NCBI GenBank assembly: GCA_905213905.1 | Contig: CAJMKD010000010.1 | Span: 1 to 64,000 of the forward strand | Length of the DNA stretch: 64,000 nt | Source: an uncultured Sutterella sp. | GTDB taxonomy: Bacteria; Pseudomonadota; Gammaproteobacteria; Burkholderiales; Burkholderiaceae_F | Direction: 5' to 3' | Part shown: positions 42,853 through 51,903 of the stretch, piece by piece | Layout of the letters: each line of letters opens with the position of its first letter | How positions within the stretch are numbered: position 1 is the first letter of the stretch | The notes under the pieces: generated by a model | What the model saw: only the letters and a program-made list of their open reading frames with translations | Told to the model about the DNA's origin: nothing | Database searches by the model: none | Program-made: the position numbers and the translations under genes

Positions 42853-43476
42853 ATGAATCCCAGACGCAGAAAGCTTCCTTCGCGCGAAACGCTCAGGCGT
42901 GTCGACGGCGCCCGTGCGAGCGATCTGGATGTGGCCGGCGTGGACGTGACGCTGCACCTCATTCGGACAGCAGACATTATTCGAAGCGAAATCTATACGC
43001 ACCTCTTTGAGGAAAGCGGACTCTCCGAAGGCAAGTTTTCGCTCCTGATGACGCTTCGTGCGCACAGCCAGCCGATGACCGTGAGAGAGCTCGCTGAAAG
43101 TCTCGGCGTTGCGGATCCGACGATTTCAATCATGATCAAGCGCATGCTGCGCGAAGCCGATCCGCTCATCCGACGCATCGCCAATCCCGCCGACAAGCGG
43201 AGCATTCTGATCACGCTTACGGAAACGGGCAATGCGCTGATCGACGCCGCGCTGCCGAAGCATTTGACAGAAATTGCCCGCTTTTCTGCGCCGCTCAACA
43301 GCGTCGAGCGGGATACGCTCGTCAGTCTTCTTAAAAAACTCATCACGCCGCTCCCAGCTTTGACGACAGAGGCAGGCGAAGAAAAAGCGCCGACAACGAC
43401 CGACGCTGCCGCTGAAGCGGCGGATCCTGCGCTTGAAAGACGACCGCGCACGCTTCGTGCGCCGCTGCCAGCCTGA
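42853..43476 (+). CDS. MarR-family transcriptional regulator
   Basis: 207 residues. The winged HTH is at about 75-140: MTVRELAESLGVADPTISIM, then IKRML, with the wing IANPADKRSILITLTETG. The flanking dimerisation helices are present. N- and C-terminal tails are longer than usual; the C-terminal 40 residues are Ala/Glu/Thr-rich. I use the ATG at 42853. The frame extends to a TTG at 42814. It heads a cluster with a membrane-fusion protein and an ABC-2 permease, so it probably represses an efflux system, with candidate operators in front of both. Confidence 0.87.
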   Translation: MNPRRRKLPSRETLRRVDGARASDLDVAGVDVTLHLIRTADIIRSEIYTHLFEESGLSEGKFSLLMTLRAHSQPMTVRELAESLGVADPTISIMIKRMLREADPLIRRIANPADKRSILITLTETGNALIDAALPKHLTEIARFSAPLNSVERDTLVSLLKKLITPLPALTTEAGEEKAPTTTDAAAEAADPALERRPRTLRAPLPA

Positions 43477-43569
43477 AAACAGCTGGGCGTTGCACACCTG
43501 CTTCTTTGCCGGCATGCATGGTCCCTCAGCCATGCAAAGCGTGCCGGGCGTTTTGCTCAACTTTTTAAT

Positions 43570-43579
43570 TAGCCGACTA
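43570..43579. promoter_or_regulatory. candidate MarR operator, site 2 (TAGCCGACTA)
   Basis: Nine of ten bases match site 1 and it is embedded in a wider TTAG-4-CTAA dyad. It ends seven bases before the ATG of the membrane-fusion gene, where a bound regulator would block transcription or initiation. Confidence 0.5.
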
Positions 43580-43585
43580 ATAAAA

Positions 43586-44725
43586 ATGACATTTTCAAGA
43601 AAGGAAAAGAAAGACTATCTGCGCACAACCTTTGCTTTTGCTGCGGTTTGTCTTGTTGCCGGCTCTCTCATCTGGCTGGGTAACCGCAACGATGCGATCT
43701 CCGAGGGAGAGCGCCTGAAGGCGGGCGTTTTGACGGCGCACCAGGTGAAGGCTGCTTTTCAGGGCGTCGGCGGGCGAATTCTGCTGCGTCCGCACGAAGA
43801 AAGCGACCGCATCGCGGCGGGCGACGTCATCATGACGCTCGATCCGACCGATACGGATATTTCAATACGTGAGTCGAAAGCCTCGATTGCTTCGCTAGAC
43901 GCGCAAATTGCGGAACTTGAGGGCTCCATTGAACTTGCGCTGCGAACGGCGGACGCGAACGAAGCAGCGACATGGCGCCAGATTGAAGAGGCGGAAGCCG
44001 CAAGGCGCACGCAGTCGGCCACAACTGAAAAGGCAAAGCTTGACTACGAGCGCGCTGTGCGGCTCCATCCGTCGGGCGCCGTTTCGAAGGCTGCGCTCGA
44101 CGAAGCCAAGGCGGCTTATGATGCGGGACGCGCATCGCTGCGCGCTGCTGAGCGTGCCATTTCTGCGCTTGCTGTCGGTGCGGATGAAGCGGCGATCCAA
44201 AAGCTCAAGAAGACAGGGCGCGCGGACGGCATGCGGCTTTCTGCCATTGAAAACGCCCGCTTCGAAGCGCAGAACATGCGCAATACGCTCGCCAACCTCA
44301 AGGCCTCGCGGGAGGCGGCCGCGGCGCGCCTTGACGCGCTCCTTGTCGACAAGGAACGTCTGACGCTCAAGTCGCCGCAGTCGGGCAAGATTCTCGAGCT
44401 GCTTTTCGAGCCCGGAGAAATCGTGGCGGCAGGCACGCCCGTGGTCCTTCTGGAAACGGATCGTCGCTACGTTGAAATTTACGTCGGCGAAAACGATGCG
44501 AGCCGCTATGCGCCGGGCTCGTCCGTCGAACTTGCGGCGCCCGCCATCGGGAGCACGTTTGAAGGGCGCGTGCGCTTCTGTGAAGCGGCGCCGGATTTCG
44601 CGGAGCTTCGCATGGTGCGCGAGCGCGGCCAGGCCAATCTCACGCTCTTCAAGGTCCGCATTGATGTACCCTCCGATGTGCCGGGACTCTTGACGGGCAT
44701 GACCGTTGAGGTGCGAAATGAGTAA
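43586..44725 (+). CDS. HlyD/EmrA-type membrane fusion protein
   Basis: 379 residues. One N-terminal transmembrane helix (about 13-30) anchors the protein; the rest is periplasmic. A first lipoyl half (GVLTAHQVKAAFQGVGGRIL) and second half (LTLKSPQSGKILELLFEPGE) bracket an alpha-helical hairpin (about 95-260) rich in Ala/Glu. The beta-barrel domain follows. The ATG at 43586 has no Shine-Dalgarno and lies against the candidate operator. An upstream in-frame start (43532) cannot be excluded. It overlaps the next gene by 8 bp (TAA inside the start region), indicating translational coupling. Confidence 0.85.
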   Translation: MTFSRKEKKDYLRTTFAFAAVCLVAGSLIWLGNRNDAISEGERLKAGVLTAHQVKAAFQGVGGRILLRPHEESDRIAAGDVIMTLDPTDTDISIRESKASIASLDAQIAELEGSIELALRTADANEAATWRQIEEAEAARRTQSATTEKAKLDYERAVRLHPSGAVSKAALDEAKAAYDAGRASLRAAERAISALAVGADEAAIQKLKKTGRADGMRLSAIENARFEAQNMRNTLANLKASREAAAARLDALLVDKERLTLKSPQSGKILELLFEPGEIVAAGTPVVLLETDRRYVEIYVGENDASRYAPGSSVELAAPAIGSTFEGRVRFCEAAPDFAELRMVRERGQANLTLFKVRIDVPSDVPGLLTGMTVEVRNE

Positions 44726-45980
44726 AGGCGGCATTTTGGCGCAAAGCTTTTTCGACGAATGGGCCGCGATGTTTTCCGGGCATTTTGTGCCCTATCACAA
44801 GCTCGCGGTGCTGGTCGCGCTCATCACGTCGTTCTTCTTCTCGATCACGTTTTCGCACGACATCGTATTCGAGGCGCCTGTCGCCGTGATTGATCTCGAT
44901 GCAAGCCGCTATTCTGCGCAGTTCATCGAAAAGCTCAATGCGTCGCCCTACATCAGCGTGCGGGAGGTGCTGCATTCGCCGGCCGATTCCCGAAAACTCA
45001 CTCGACACGACCGCGTTCAGGGCGTTCTCTATCTGCCGCACGGCTTGGCCGAATCGGTCATTCGCGGCGACAAGACGGTGCGGGTGGGGTTCTTTGCCGA
45101 CGACAGCAACACCGCGCAGAACGGCGAAATATTCAATGTTCTCAATGAAGTGGTAGCAAGCGAGGGCGCAAGCGTTTCCGTTTCGCGCGCGGGCGGCGTC
45201 GGCACGCTTGCGCAGAACGAGCCGGAAACGGAATCAACGCTTTCGCCGCTGCGGGTCGTGACGCGCTACCTCAGCAACCCGACCGGCCAGGAAGCGACGG
45301 GCACCGTCGTCAATTTTCTATTCTTCTTCTCGATGATGTACCTCGGTATGACCTGCCTCATGCTTCCGGGCCGGCTGCGGGTGACGCACCGCTGGGCGCC
45401 CGATGTGCTGAGCGGCTCAGTGCTCGCGCTCCTGGTGCGCGTGGTGCCTTATGCGCTCATCTGCACGGCGGCCGTTTCGACGGCGCTCGCGGTGCTCATC
45501 AATCTCGGGCAGCTTCGATTTGCCGGCAACGGGCTGCTTTTTGTTGTCCTTCTCTTTCTTTGTGCGGTTGCCAACGGCTGGGTGGCGCTGCTGCTCGCCT
45601 GGCGATGCTCGACGCCGGGCGACGGGGCGAGCTTCATGATCTGGCTTGTGCCGCCTGGCTTCATCCTGGGCGGCGCAACGATGGCGATCGGCTTTGCGCA
45701 GCCTTGGATGCAGTTTCTCTCGAAAGGCATCCCGCTCGTGCGGCTTTTCAGCTTTTGGCGGGACGTTGGCCTGCGCGGCTTGGAGTTTTCGGCAGTAGCC
45801 GCCTCGATCGGCTGGTTTTTGCTCTATCTCGTCTTTCTCGGCGTTCTTGTCGGCATCCGATTCCGACTGGATGAGCGCCGCCGGCGAAAGGAAGTTCGGG
45901 CGTTTTGGCGGGAGCTTGCAGCGGCTGGTCCCGCCAAGCAGCCTCTCCGGCCGCTCACGTCAGAAAAAGCCGCGCGCTAG
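44718..45980 (+). CDS. ABC-2 type transporter permease
   Basis: 420 residues. A first transmembrane helix (about 28-50, LAVLVALITSFFFSITFSHD) is followed by a large periplasmic domain (about 55-185). Five hydrophobic segments lie at about 195-215, 240-265, 275-300, 315-345 and 365-385, the layout of YhhJ/YbhR-type permeases. Partner of the membrane-fusion protein. The ATP-binding subunit and usual second permease are absent from this cluster, so the system either uses an ATPase encoded elsewhere or is incomplete. Confidence 0.82.
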   Translation: MSKGGILAQSFFDEWAAMFSGHFVPYHKLAVLVALITSFFFSITFSHDIVFEAPVAVIDLDASRYSAQFIEKLNASPYISVREVLHSPADSRKLTRHDRVQGVLYLPHGLAESVIRGDKTVRVGFFADDSNTAQNGEIFNVLNEVVASEGASVSVSRAGGVGTLAQNEPETESTLSPLRVVTRYLSNPTGQEATGTVVNFLFFFSMMYLGMTCLMLPGRLRVTHRWAPDVLSGSVLALLVRVVPYALICTAAVSTALAVLINLGQLRFAGNGLLFVVLLFLCAVANGWVALLLAWRCSTPGDGASFMIWLVPPGFILGGATMAIGFAQPWMQFLSKGIPLVRLFSFWRDVGLRGLEFSAVAASIGWFLLYLVFLGVLVGIRFRLDERRRRKEVRAFWRELAAAGPAKQPLRPLTSEKAAR

Positions 45981-46047
45981 CGGCGTTCTGCTGCATCGGC
46001 AAATTGCGGCGGACTGCATCCGCCGCAATCGAAGGCAGGAGACGCAG

Positions 46048-48220
46048 CTAGAGCCCTGCGAAAATGCGCTGGAAGCACGTTTGAAAGGACGCATCTGCGT
46101 CATGCCGGGCCGGCGCCTCGTTCGATTCGTGCGCTTCAGTCGCTTCATGCGCAGACGCTGCTTCGCTCGCTGCGCCTTCATCGTAGGCACTGTTGAAAGG
46201 CATGGCTTCCCGCACGATTGTGTCGGCGATCTTCGGCTGCCCTTCAGAGGCCTCGGCTGCGTGCCGCGCCTCTTCGGCCCGGTGGGCGGCTGTTTGCGCC
46301 GCATCGTTTGCGGCCTTGCATTCGATTTCCAGCGTTTTGGCAATTGCCTGGGCGGCTTGGGCGGCAGCTTCGGCGTTTTGGACCGCTTCGGCTGAAGCTG
46401 CCGCTTGCGCGGCTGGGGCAGCGCCCGGGTTCAATGACGGCGAGCGGGCTTCACCAAGCGACGCACTTTGCGCTTCGTCACGGCGCTTTTTGCCCGAGCG
46501 CTCGATCGGCGTGCCGGGCAGCGCATCCGCCTTGAGGGAAGCGCTGATTTCTACGGCAAGCAGCCGCGAGGCTGCGTCGCTGGTGGAGAGGAATCGAAGG
46601 TTGTCGGGGCCGGCTTCCGGGAATGCGCCCGTGTCGCCGGCAATCACGATGATCGGAATGTGGGGCGCGACTTCGCGCGCAGCGTGGCAGGCGGCAACAG
46701 CGTCCACTGAAGGCTCGACGAGGAGGAGCGCTTTGGCTGTGTGCAGGTGCGCGGCGACCTAGCTCTCGTGCTTGGCGAGATCGCCTAGAACGGCGGACAT
46801 CCCCGCGGCGCGCAGCGACGCCGCGGTTGTTTCGCTTTGAAGTGCGGCGACAAGCGGCACATCGGCCGCTCGCAGGGCTCGGCCGAAAGTCTCGAAAAAG
46901 GGGCTGCCCTGACCGGCGACAACCACCTGTCCCATGAGCGCTTCGGGCGCCGTTTCTTTCGGAAGCGTCTCGAACCGGGCCGGCCGCATGGCGGCGCGGC
47001 GCGCCCAATCCCAGCGGGATGTGAGCAAGTAGGCAATTTTGGGCGCAAGGCCAAAGCCGATGGGGTTGAGCGCAATCGAGAGAATCGATCCCGCAACGAC
47101 GAGGTTCATGAGCTTGGCGTCCGCGAGACCGAAAAGCTGCGCCTGGCTCACCAGGATGAATGAGAATTCGCCGATCTGCGAGAGAGAAACGGCAACGCGA
47201 TCGCCGAGTGCAGCGGGTAGCGAAGCAGCCAGACGACAAAGAACGCGCAGGCGGATTTGCCGACGATGATGACAAGGAGCACGGCAAGCACCTCGAGGGG
47301 CGACTCGAGCAGAATGCGCCAGTCGAAGAGCATGCCGATGGCGACGAAAAAGAGCGCTGAAAACGCATCCTGCAGCGGCAGCGATTCGGTGGCTGCCCGC
47401 TGGGCGAATTTGCTCCCCTGCATGACCAGTCCGGCGAAGAAGGCGCCGAGCGCGAAGCTCACATGAAAGATTTCAGCTGCGCCGTAAGCGATGCCGAGCG
47501 CACAAGCAAGCACGAAAAGCGTGAAGAGCTCGCGCGAGCCTGTTTTGGCGACGGAAGTCATGGCCCAGGGCAGCAGCCGTCGGCCCGCAAGCATCATGAT
47601 CGCCACGAAGGCCGCAGCCCAGAGCAAGGTCGATCCGAGTTCCGCTGCGAGGTGCGCGCCGCTGATGCTGCCGCATGGTCGACGCTGTTGAGCATTTGCG
47701 CGAGCGGCGGCAGCATCACGAGAATGACCACGGTCGCGAGATCTTCGACGACAAGCCAGCCGACGGCAATGTGACCGTCGGGCGTGTCGATGAGGCCGCG
47801 CAGCTCCAGCGCCTTGAGAAGCACGACCGTGGAGGCGCAGGAAAGCGACAGGCCGAGCATGAAGGCTTCCTGCCAGTGCCGTCCGAAAAAGACGTGCGCA
47901 CAGGCGGCGCCGACGAATGTGGCGAGCAGCATCTGCAGCACTGCGCCCGGCACCGCGATGCCCTTGACGGAGAGCAGATCCTTCACGGAAAACTGAAGCC
48001 CGACGCCGAACATCAGCAGCATGACGCCGATTTCGGAAAGCTGCCCGGCCAGATTGGTGTCTGCGTGAAAGCCGAGCGTGTAGGGACCGGCGGCTATGCC
48101 GGCGAGCAGATAGCCGACAAGCGCGGGCGCCTTGAGAAAACGTTCGGCGATGTAGCCGAAAATCAGTGCGAGAGAAAACGCAATGACAAGCGTCGAGATA
48201 AGCGGCAGAGACTGATCCAT
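46048..48220 (-). pseudogene. Kef/YbaL-type cation:proton antiporter, broken in three places
   Basis: Pieces in three frames together give a full-length (about 720-codon) CPA2 antiporter. The N-terminal membrane part is MDQSLPLISTLVIAFSLALI... with GYLLAGIAAGPYTLGF and GVMLLMFGVGLQFS. After a frameshift near 47660 comes HVSFALGAFFAGLVMQGS. After another near 47195 comes SLSQIGEFSFILVSQAQLFG and a TrkA-N-like domain (QVVVAGQGSPFFETFGRALR). An in-frame TAG at 46759-46761 follows AKHES inside that domain. The C-terminus is an Ala/Glu-rich tail unusual for the family. It is either a true pseudogene or sequencing error at three sites. Confidence 0.8.
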
Positions 48221-48493
48221 GAGGCGGACTCCTGACGAGCGGCTGTCTCTCCGACAGCGCGCGACGCAGCTGGTCAAGCGCGTAAACAGTGCCGGCCGAG
48301 CCGGAGAAAAAATATGCACGAGCGTGCGGGCGATGGCTTGCCTTCGAGAACGAAGAGCGCAATTCATACTTAAGGTTCCGGCGCTAGGCTTTCGACCTGG
48401 CAGCCGGAAGCCTTCTTCCGGCGTGCGTCCGCGAGATTCCGCCACGGAGTTTCGAGGCGCGCTTTTTGAACGAGATCCCAGCAGAGACCGAAC

Positions 48494-49840
48494 ATGCCCA
48501 AAAGCAAGGCCGCCCCTCGTCGGGCCAAAAAGCTTCAGGAGCGGCGCGACCGCGCTGCGCAGAAGCGAGAGAACGTCAGCTACACCTTCCTCCTCGACAC
48601 GCTTCGCGAAGCGCTCAACAACCGCTTCTACGAAGAACAGGGCTTCCCGCATCTTGAATATCTCGCGCAGCGCTATGACGGTCCTGTCCGGCACGGTCAC
48701 CTCGCCGACTACGTCGAGCTGCAGGACATGTTCATCGGTTTTGCCTATGCGCTGGCTGTTGCGATTCGGCAAAATGCGCCCTATTCGATGGAAGAGCGCG
48801 AGGACCGCGTAGCGGCCGTCGCCTATTCGATCACGGCGACGCTTCTCAACATCCGCCCCGACTTCAAGGATGATTCCGGCTGGATGGGCGCGGGCGTCAT
48901 CGACGCTGTCCGCGAGCGCTGGGGACGCGCCAAGATGCGCCAGGCAGGGATCGACCTCACGAACCGCTTCATGGATCCGCGCGACCTTTGCTCGCTCTTT
49001 GCGATGGACTTCGTGATGACGTTCCTCGACATGACGGGCGAACTTGCGCAGATGGGCGGCGACAAGGTCATTTCGGTGACGGAATGCAAGGATGCGCTCG
49101 TGACGATCTTCACGGGCCTCACGACCTCGAACCTGGCGCTCGCCGGCGACGAAGTCCCTGATCTTGAGAAGATCTTCGCGGAAAACGCCGTGACGGAAGA
49201 CTTCAAAAAGACCTATCCCGACTGGCAGCCTGAACACGCCGACGCCCTCAATCCCGACCGCATGGGCTTCAATTCCGTTAGCGAAGAGGACATGCGCTTC
49301 ATGGCGTCGCTCATGGCGAACCCCAACTTCATGCACGACATGCGCGTGCTCTACACGGCTGCGGGCTCGCAGGACATTCCGCAGGGCAAGCGCGAGGAAA
49401 TCGTCATGGGCTACGCGCTTCGCGACGGTCCCCGCTGTCGCAAGGCCTTCGCAGAAGGGCGCGATCCGACGGAAGAGGAAATGGATCGCGACGCGGAAGT
49501 GATCAACGGCATCATCATGCAGATGGTCCGCTCGGGCGGCATCGACTTCGGCGAAGATCACGAGGAGGCTTCCGTGGGCGCTTACAAGTTTGCGACGACT
49601 GAAGCCCAAGGGACGTCCTTCGGCGCGAGCACCGCGACGACCGACGCCGCGACGATCGCTCAGCTCGTGAAGGATGCCCGCGAAGCCAACGAAAAGCGCG
49701 AGCGCGGCGAGCTCTCGGCCGAGGATGCGCCGCAGGCAGCCGTTGAAGCCATCGTCAAGGCTGCAGTGAAGCGCGAGACCGAAGGCCGGCTGTCGGCAGC
49801 GGCCGCCGAAGCGAAAAAGAAGGCTGAAGAAGAGTCGTAA
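48494..49840 (+). CDS. hypothetical 448-residue protein
   Basis: I do not recognise a family. The protein is soluble. It has a basic N-terminus (KSKAAPRRAKKLQERRDRAAQ), a mixed helical middle (about 30-360; FLLDTLREALNNRFYEEQGF, YVELQDMFIGFAYALAVAIR, MDPRDLCSLFAMDFVMTFLD) and an Ala/Glu/Lys-rich tail of about 85 residues. There are no Cys clusters, signal peptide or transmembrane helices. Codon usage is like its neighbours, so it looks native and expressed. It stands alone between the broken antiporter (divergent) and a strong terminator. Confidence 0.75.
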   Translation: MPKSKAAPRRAKKLQERRDRAAQKRENVSYTFLLDTLREALNNRFYEEQGFPHLEYLAQRYDGPVRHGHLADYVELQDMFIGFAYALAVAIRQNAPYSMEEREDRVAAVAYSITATLLNIRPDFKDDSGWMGAGVIDAVRERWGRAKMRQAGIDLTNRFMDPRDLCSLFAMDFVMTFLDMTGELAQMGGDKVISVTECKDALVTIFTGLTTSNLALAGDEVPDLEKIFAENAVTEDFKKTYPDWQPEHADALNPDRMGFNSVSEEDMRFMASLMANPNFMHDMRVLYTAAGSQDIPQGKREEIVMGYALRDGPRCRKAFAEGRDPTEEEMDRDAEVINGIIMQMVRSGGIDFGEDHEEASVGAYKFATTEAQGTSFGASTATTDAATIAQLVKDAREANEKRERGELSAEDAPQAAVEAIVKAAVKRETEGRLSAAAAEAKKKAEEES

Positions 49841-49881
49841 TTCTGCCGCGCGTTCCGCGCGCGGCTCCCGAAGCCCAAGAA

Positions 49882-49927
49882 AATGCCCGGCCGTCGACAT
49901 CATCGATTCGGTCGGGCATTGTTTTTT
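49882..49927. terminator. bidirectional terminator between the 448-residue gene and the ABC-F gene
   Basis: A 12-base stem with one mismatch (AATGCCCGGCCG / CGGTCGGGCATT) is followed by GTTTTTT on the plus strand and ATTTTCTT on the minus strand. It serves both convergent genes. Confidence 0.85.
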
Positions 49928-49972
49928 GGGCGGGCATGGGCGCCGGAATCGCGCTCTGCCCAAACAGAGCCG

Positions 49973-51892
49973 CTAGTGAATGGCTTCGATCGCCTCCGAA
50001 AGCTCCAGCCAGCGGGTTTCGAGCGCTTCGACCTTCGGAGCGAGCTCGCCGTGCTCGCGCAAAGTTTTGGCGACGAGGTCCTGGTCCGAGCCGTTGTAGA
50101 ACTCGGGATCGGCAAGCTTGGCGTCGAGCGCGCGAAGCGCTTCGCTCGCGCGAGCGAGCGATTTTTCAACGGCGTCGAGCTCCTTCTTGAGGGGCTTGCG
50201 CAGCTCGGCGATGCGCTGACGCTCCTGCGCTTCCAGGCGGCGCGCTTCCTTCTTGTTGACGGAAGGCTGCTGCGCAGGCTTTTCGCCTTCGCGCTCCATG
50301 CGCGCCTGCTGCGCCGTCGTGCGGCGATGTTCGAGCACGAGCTTCGCGTAGTCGTCGAGGTCGCCGTCATAGGGCTTCACGAGGCCGTTGTGCACGAGCC
50401 AGAGCTGGTCGGTGACGGCGCGAAGCAGGTGACGGTCGTGCGAGACGAGAAGCACCGCGCCCTCGAAGGTGGAGAGCGCCATGGTGAGCGCCTCGCGCGT
50501 TTCCATGTCAAGATGGTTCGTCGGTTCGTCGAGAACGAGGAGGTTGGGCTTGTTCCAGGCGATGAGCGCAAGCGCAAGGCGCGCCTTTTCGCCCCCCGAC
50601 ATGGGCTTCACGGGGCTGGTCGCCAGATCGCCCGAGAAGCGGTAGGTGCCCAGGTAGTCGCGAAGCTCCTGCTCGCGCGTATCGGGCGCGAGCCGCCGCA
50701 TGTGCTCGAGCGGCGTTTCATCGAGCCGCAGCTGATCGAGCTGGTGCTGCGCGAAGTAGCCGATCTCAAGGCCCTGGCCGCGGCGCAGTTCGCCCGCCAT
50801 GAGCGGCAGCTCGCCCACGATCGCTTTGATGAGGGTCGACTTCCCGGCGCCGTTGACGCCGAGAATGCCGATGCGCTCGCCCGAGCGGATGCTGAAGGTG
50901 ACATCCGAAAGAATGCGCCGCTCGCCATAGCCCACGGCGAGTCCCTCCGCATCGACGAGATGCTCCGGGAGCCGCTCGGGCTTGAAGAATTCGAAGCGCC
51001 ACTCGCGCTTGGCGCGCACGGGCTCCACCGCCTGCAGGCGCTCGAGCATTTTGATGCGCGACTGCGCCTGGCGTGCCTTTGTTGCTTTGTAGCGGAAGCG
51101 TTCGATGTAGCTTGTGAGGTGCGCAGCCTGCGTCTCGTAGGCCTTTCGCGCCGCGTCCTGCTGACGGAGCTTTTCAATTCGCGCAGCTTCAAACTGGCTG
51201 TAGTTGCCTGCGTAGCGCGCAATGGTGCCGTCTTCGATCGACCAGATCGTGGAGACGGCGCGGTCGAGGAATTCGCGGTCGTGCGAGATGATGACGACCG
51301 TTGACTCGACGTGCCGCAGCCAATTCTCGAGCCAGATGAGCGAATCGATGTCGAGGTGGTTGGTCGGTTCGTCAAGGAGCAGGAGGTCTGCCGGGCGCAT
51401 GAGGGCGCGAGCGAGCGCGATGCGGTTGCGCCAGCCGCCCGAAAAATCATAGACAAGCCGCTCGCCGTCGGCCTGCGTGAAGCCGAGGCCGGCAAGAATC
51501 GTGCGCGCTTCGGCGGTGACGGCGCCTTCGTTCACTTCCGCGAGCTGGGCATGGGCGGCCGCAAGCGCCATTTCGTCGCCCCCGGCTTCCGCGGCGGCGA
51601 GCGCCGCGCGTGCGGCAACAAGCGGCGCATGGCCGGAAAGAACGAATTCGAGCGTCGTCACGTTCTCGGCGACAAAGCTCTGCGCAACGTGCGCAATGCG
51701 CTCGGGCGCAGGCGCCTCGATTTCGCCGTCTTCGGGCGAGAGGTCGCCGAGAATGGCGGCAAAAAGCGTCGATTTGCCGCAGCCGTTCGGACCGACGAGC
51801 CCGATGCGCTCGCCGGGCGATGCGGTGAGATTGGCGCCCTTGTAGAGCAGGCGCGTGCCGCGCATGAGCGCGAGGTTTTGCAGACGAAGCAT
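49973..51892 (-). CDS. yheS: ABC-F ATPase, YheS-type
   Basis: A 639-residue cytosolic protein with two ATP-binding cassettes and no membrane part. The first Walker A is GPNGCGKST (34-42) with signature FSGGWRNRIALARAL and Walker B LLLLDEPTNHLD. The second has GVNGAGKST, MSGGEKARLALAL and LLVLDEPTNHLD. The P-site tRNA-interaction linker between them (about 240-315; RFRYKATKARQAQSRIKMLE) is typical. The C-terminus is a charged coiled coil. Length and opening match E. coli YheS better than Uup or EttA. ABC-F proteins act on stalled ribosomes. It follows prmB by 11 bp in the same operon, a translation-themed pair. Confidence 0.9.
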   Translation of the reverse strand: MLRLQNLALMRGTRLLYKGANLTASPGERIGLVGPNGCGKSTLFAAILGDLSPEDGEIEAPAPERIAHVAQSFVAENVTTLEFVLSGHAPLVAARAALAAAEAGGDEMALAAAHAQLAEVNEGAVTAEARTILAGLGFTQADGERLVYDFSGGWRNRIALARALMRPADLLLLDEPTNHLDIDSLIWLENWLRHVESTVVIISHDREFLDRAVSTIWSIEDGTIARYAGNYSQFEAARIEKLRQQDAARKAYETQAAHLTSYIERFRYKATKARQAQSRIKMLERLQAVEPVRAKREWRFEFFKPERLPEHLVDAEGLAVGYGERRILSDVTFSIRSGERIGILGVNGAGKSTLIKAIVGELPLMAGELRRGQGLEIGYFAQHQLDQLRLDETPLEHMRRLAPDTREQELRDYLGTYRFSGDLATSPVKPMSGGEKARLALALIAWNKPNLLVLDEPTNHLDMETREALTMALSTFEGAVLLVSHDRHLLRAVTDQLWLVHNGLVKPYDGDLDDYAKLVLEHRRTTAQQARMEREGEKPAQQPSVNKKEARRLEAQERQRIAELRKPLKKELDAVEKSLARASEALRALDAKLADPEFYNGSDQDLVAKTLREHGELAPKVEALETRWLELSEAIEAIH

Positions 51893-51903
51893 CGCTGGCG
51901 CTC

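Noticed and set aside
47594..49963. A 789-codon minus-strand frame that includes the antiporter start
   Set aside because: Only the last 200 codons are real (antiporter N-terminus from 48220). The upstream part is antisense to the 448-residue gene and has no ribosome-binding site or family features.
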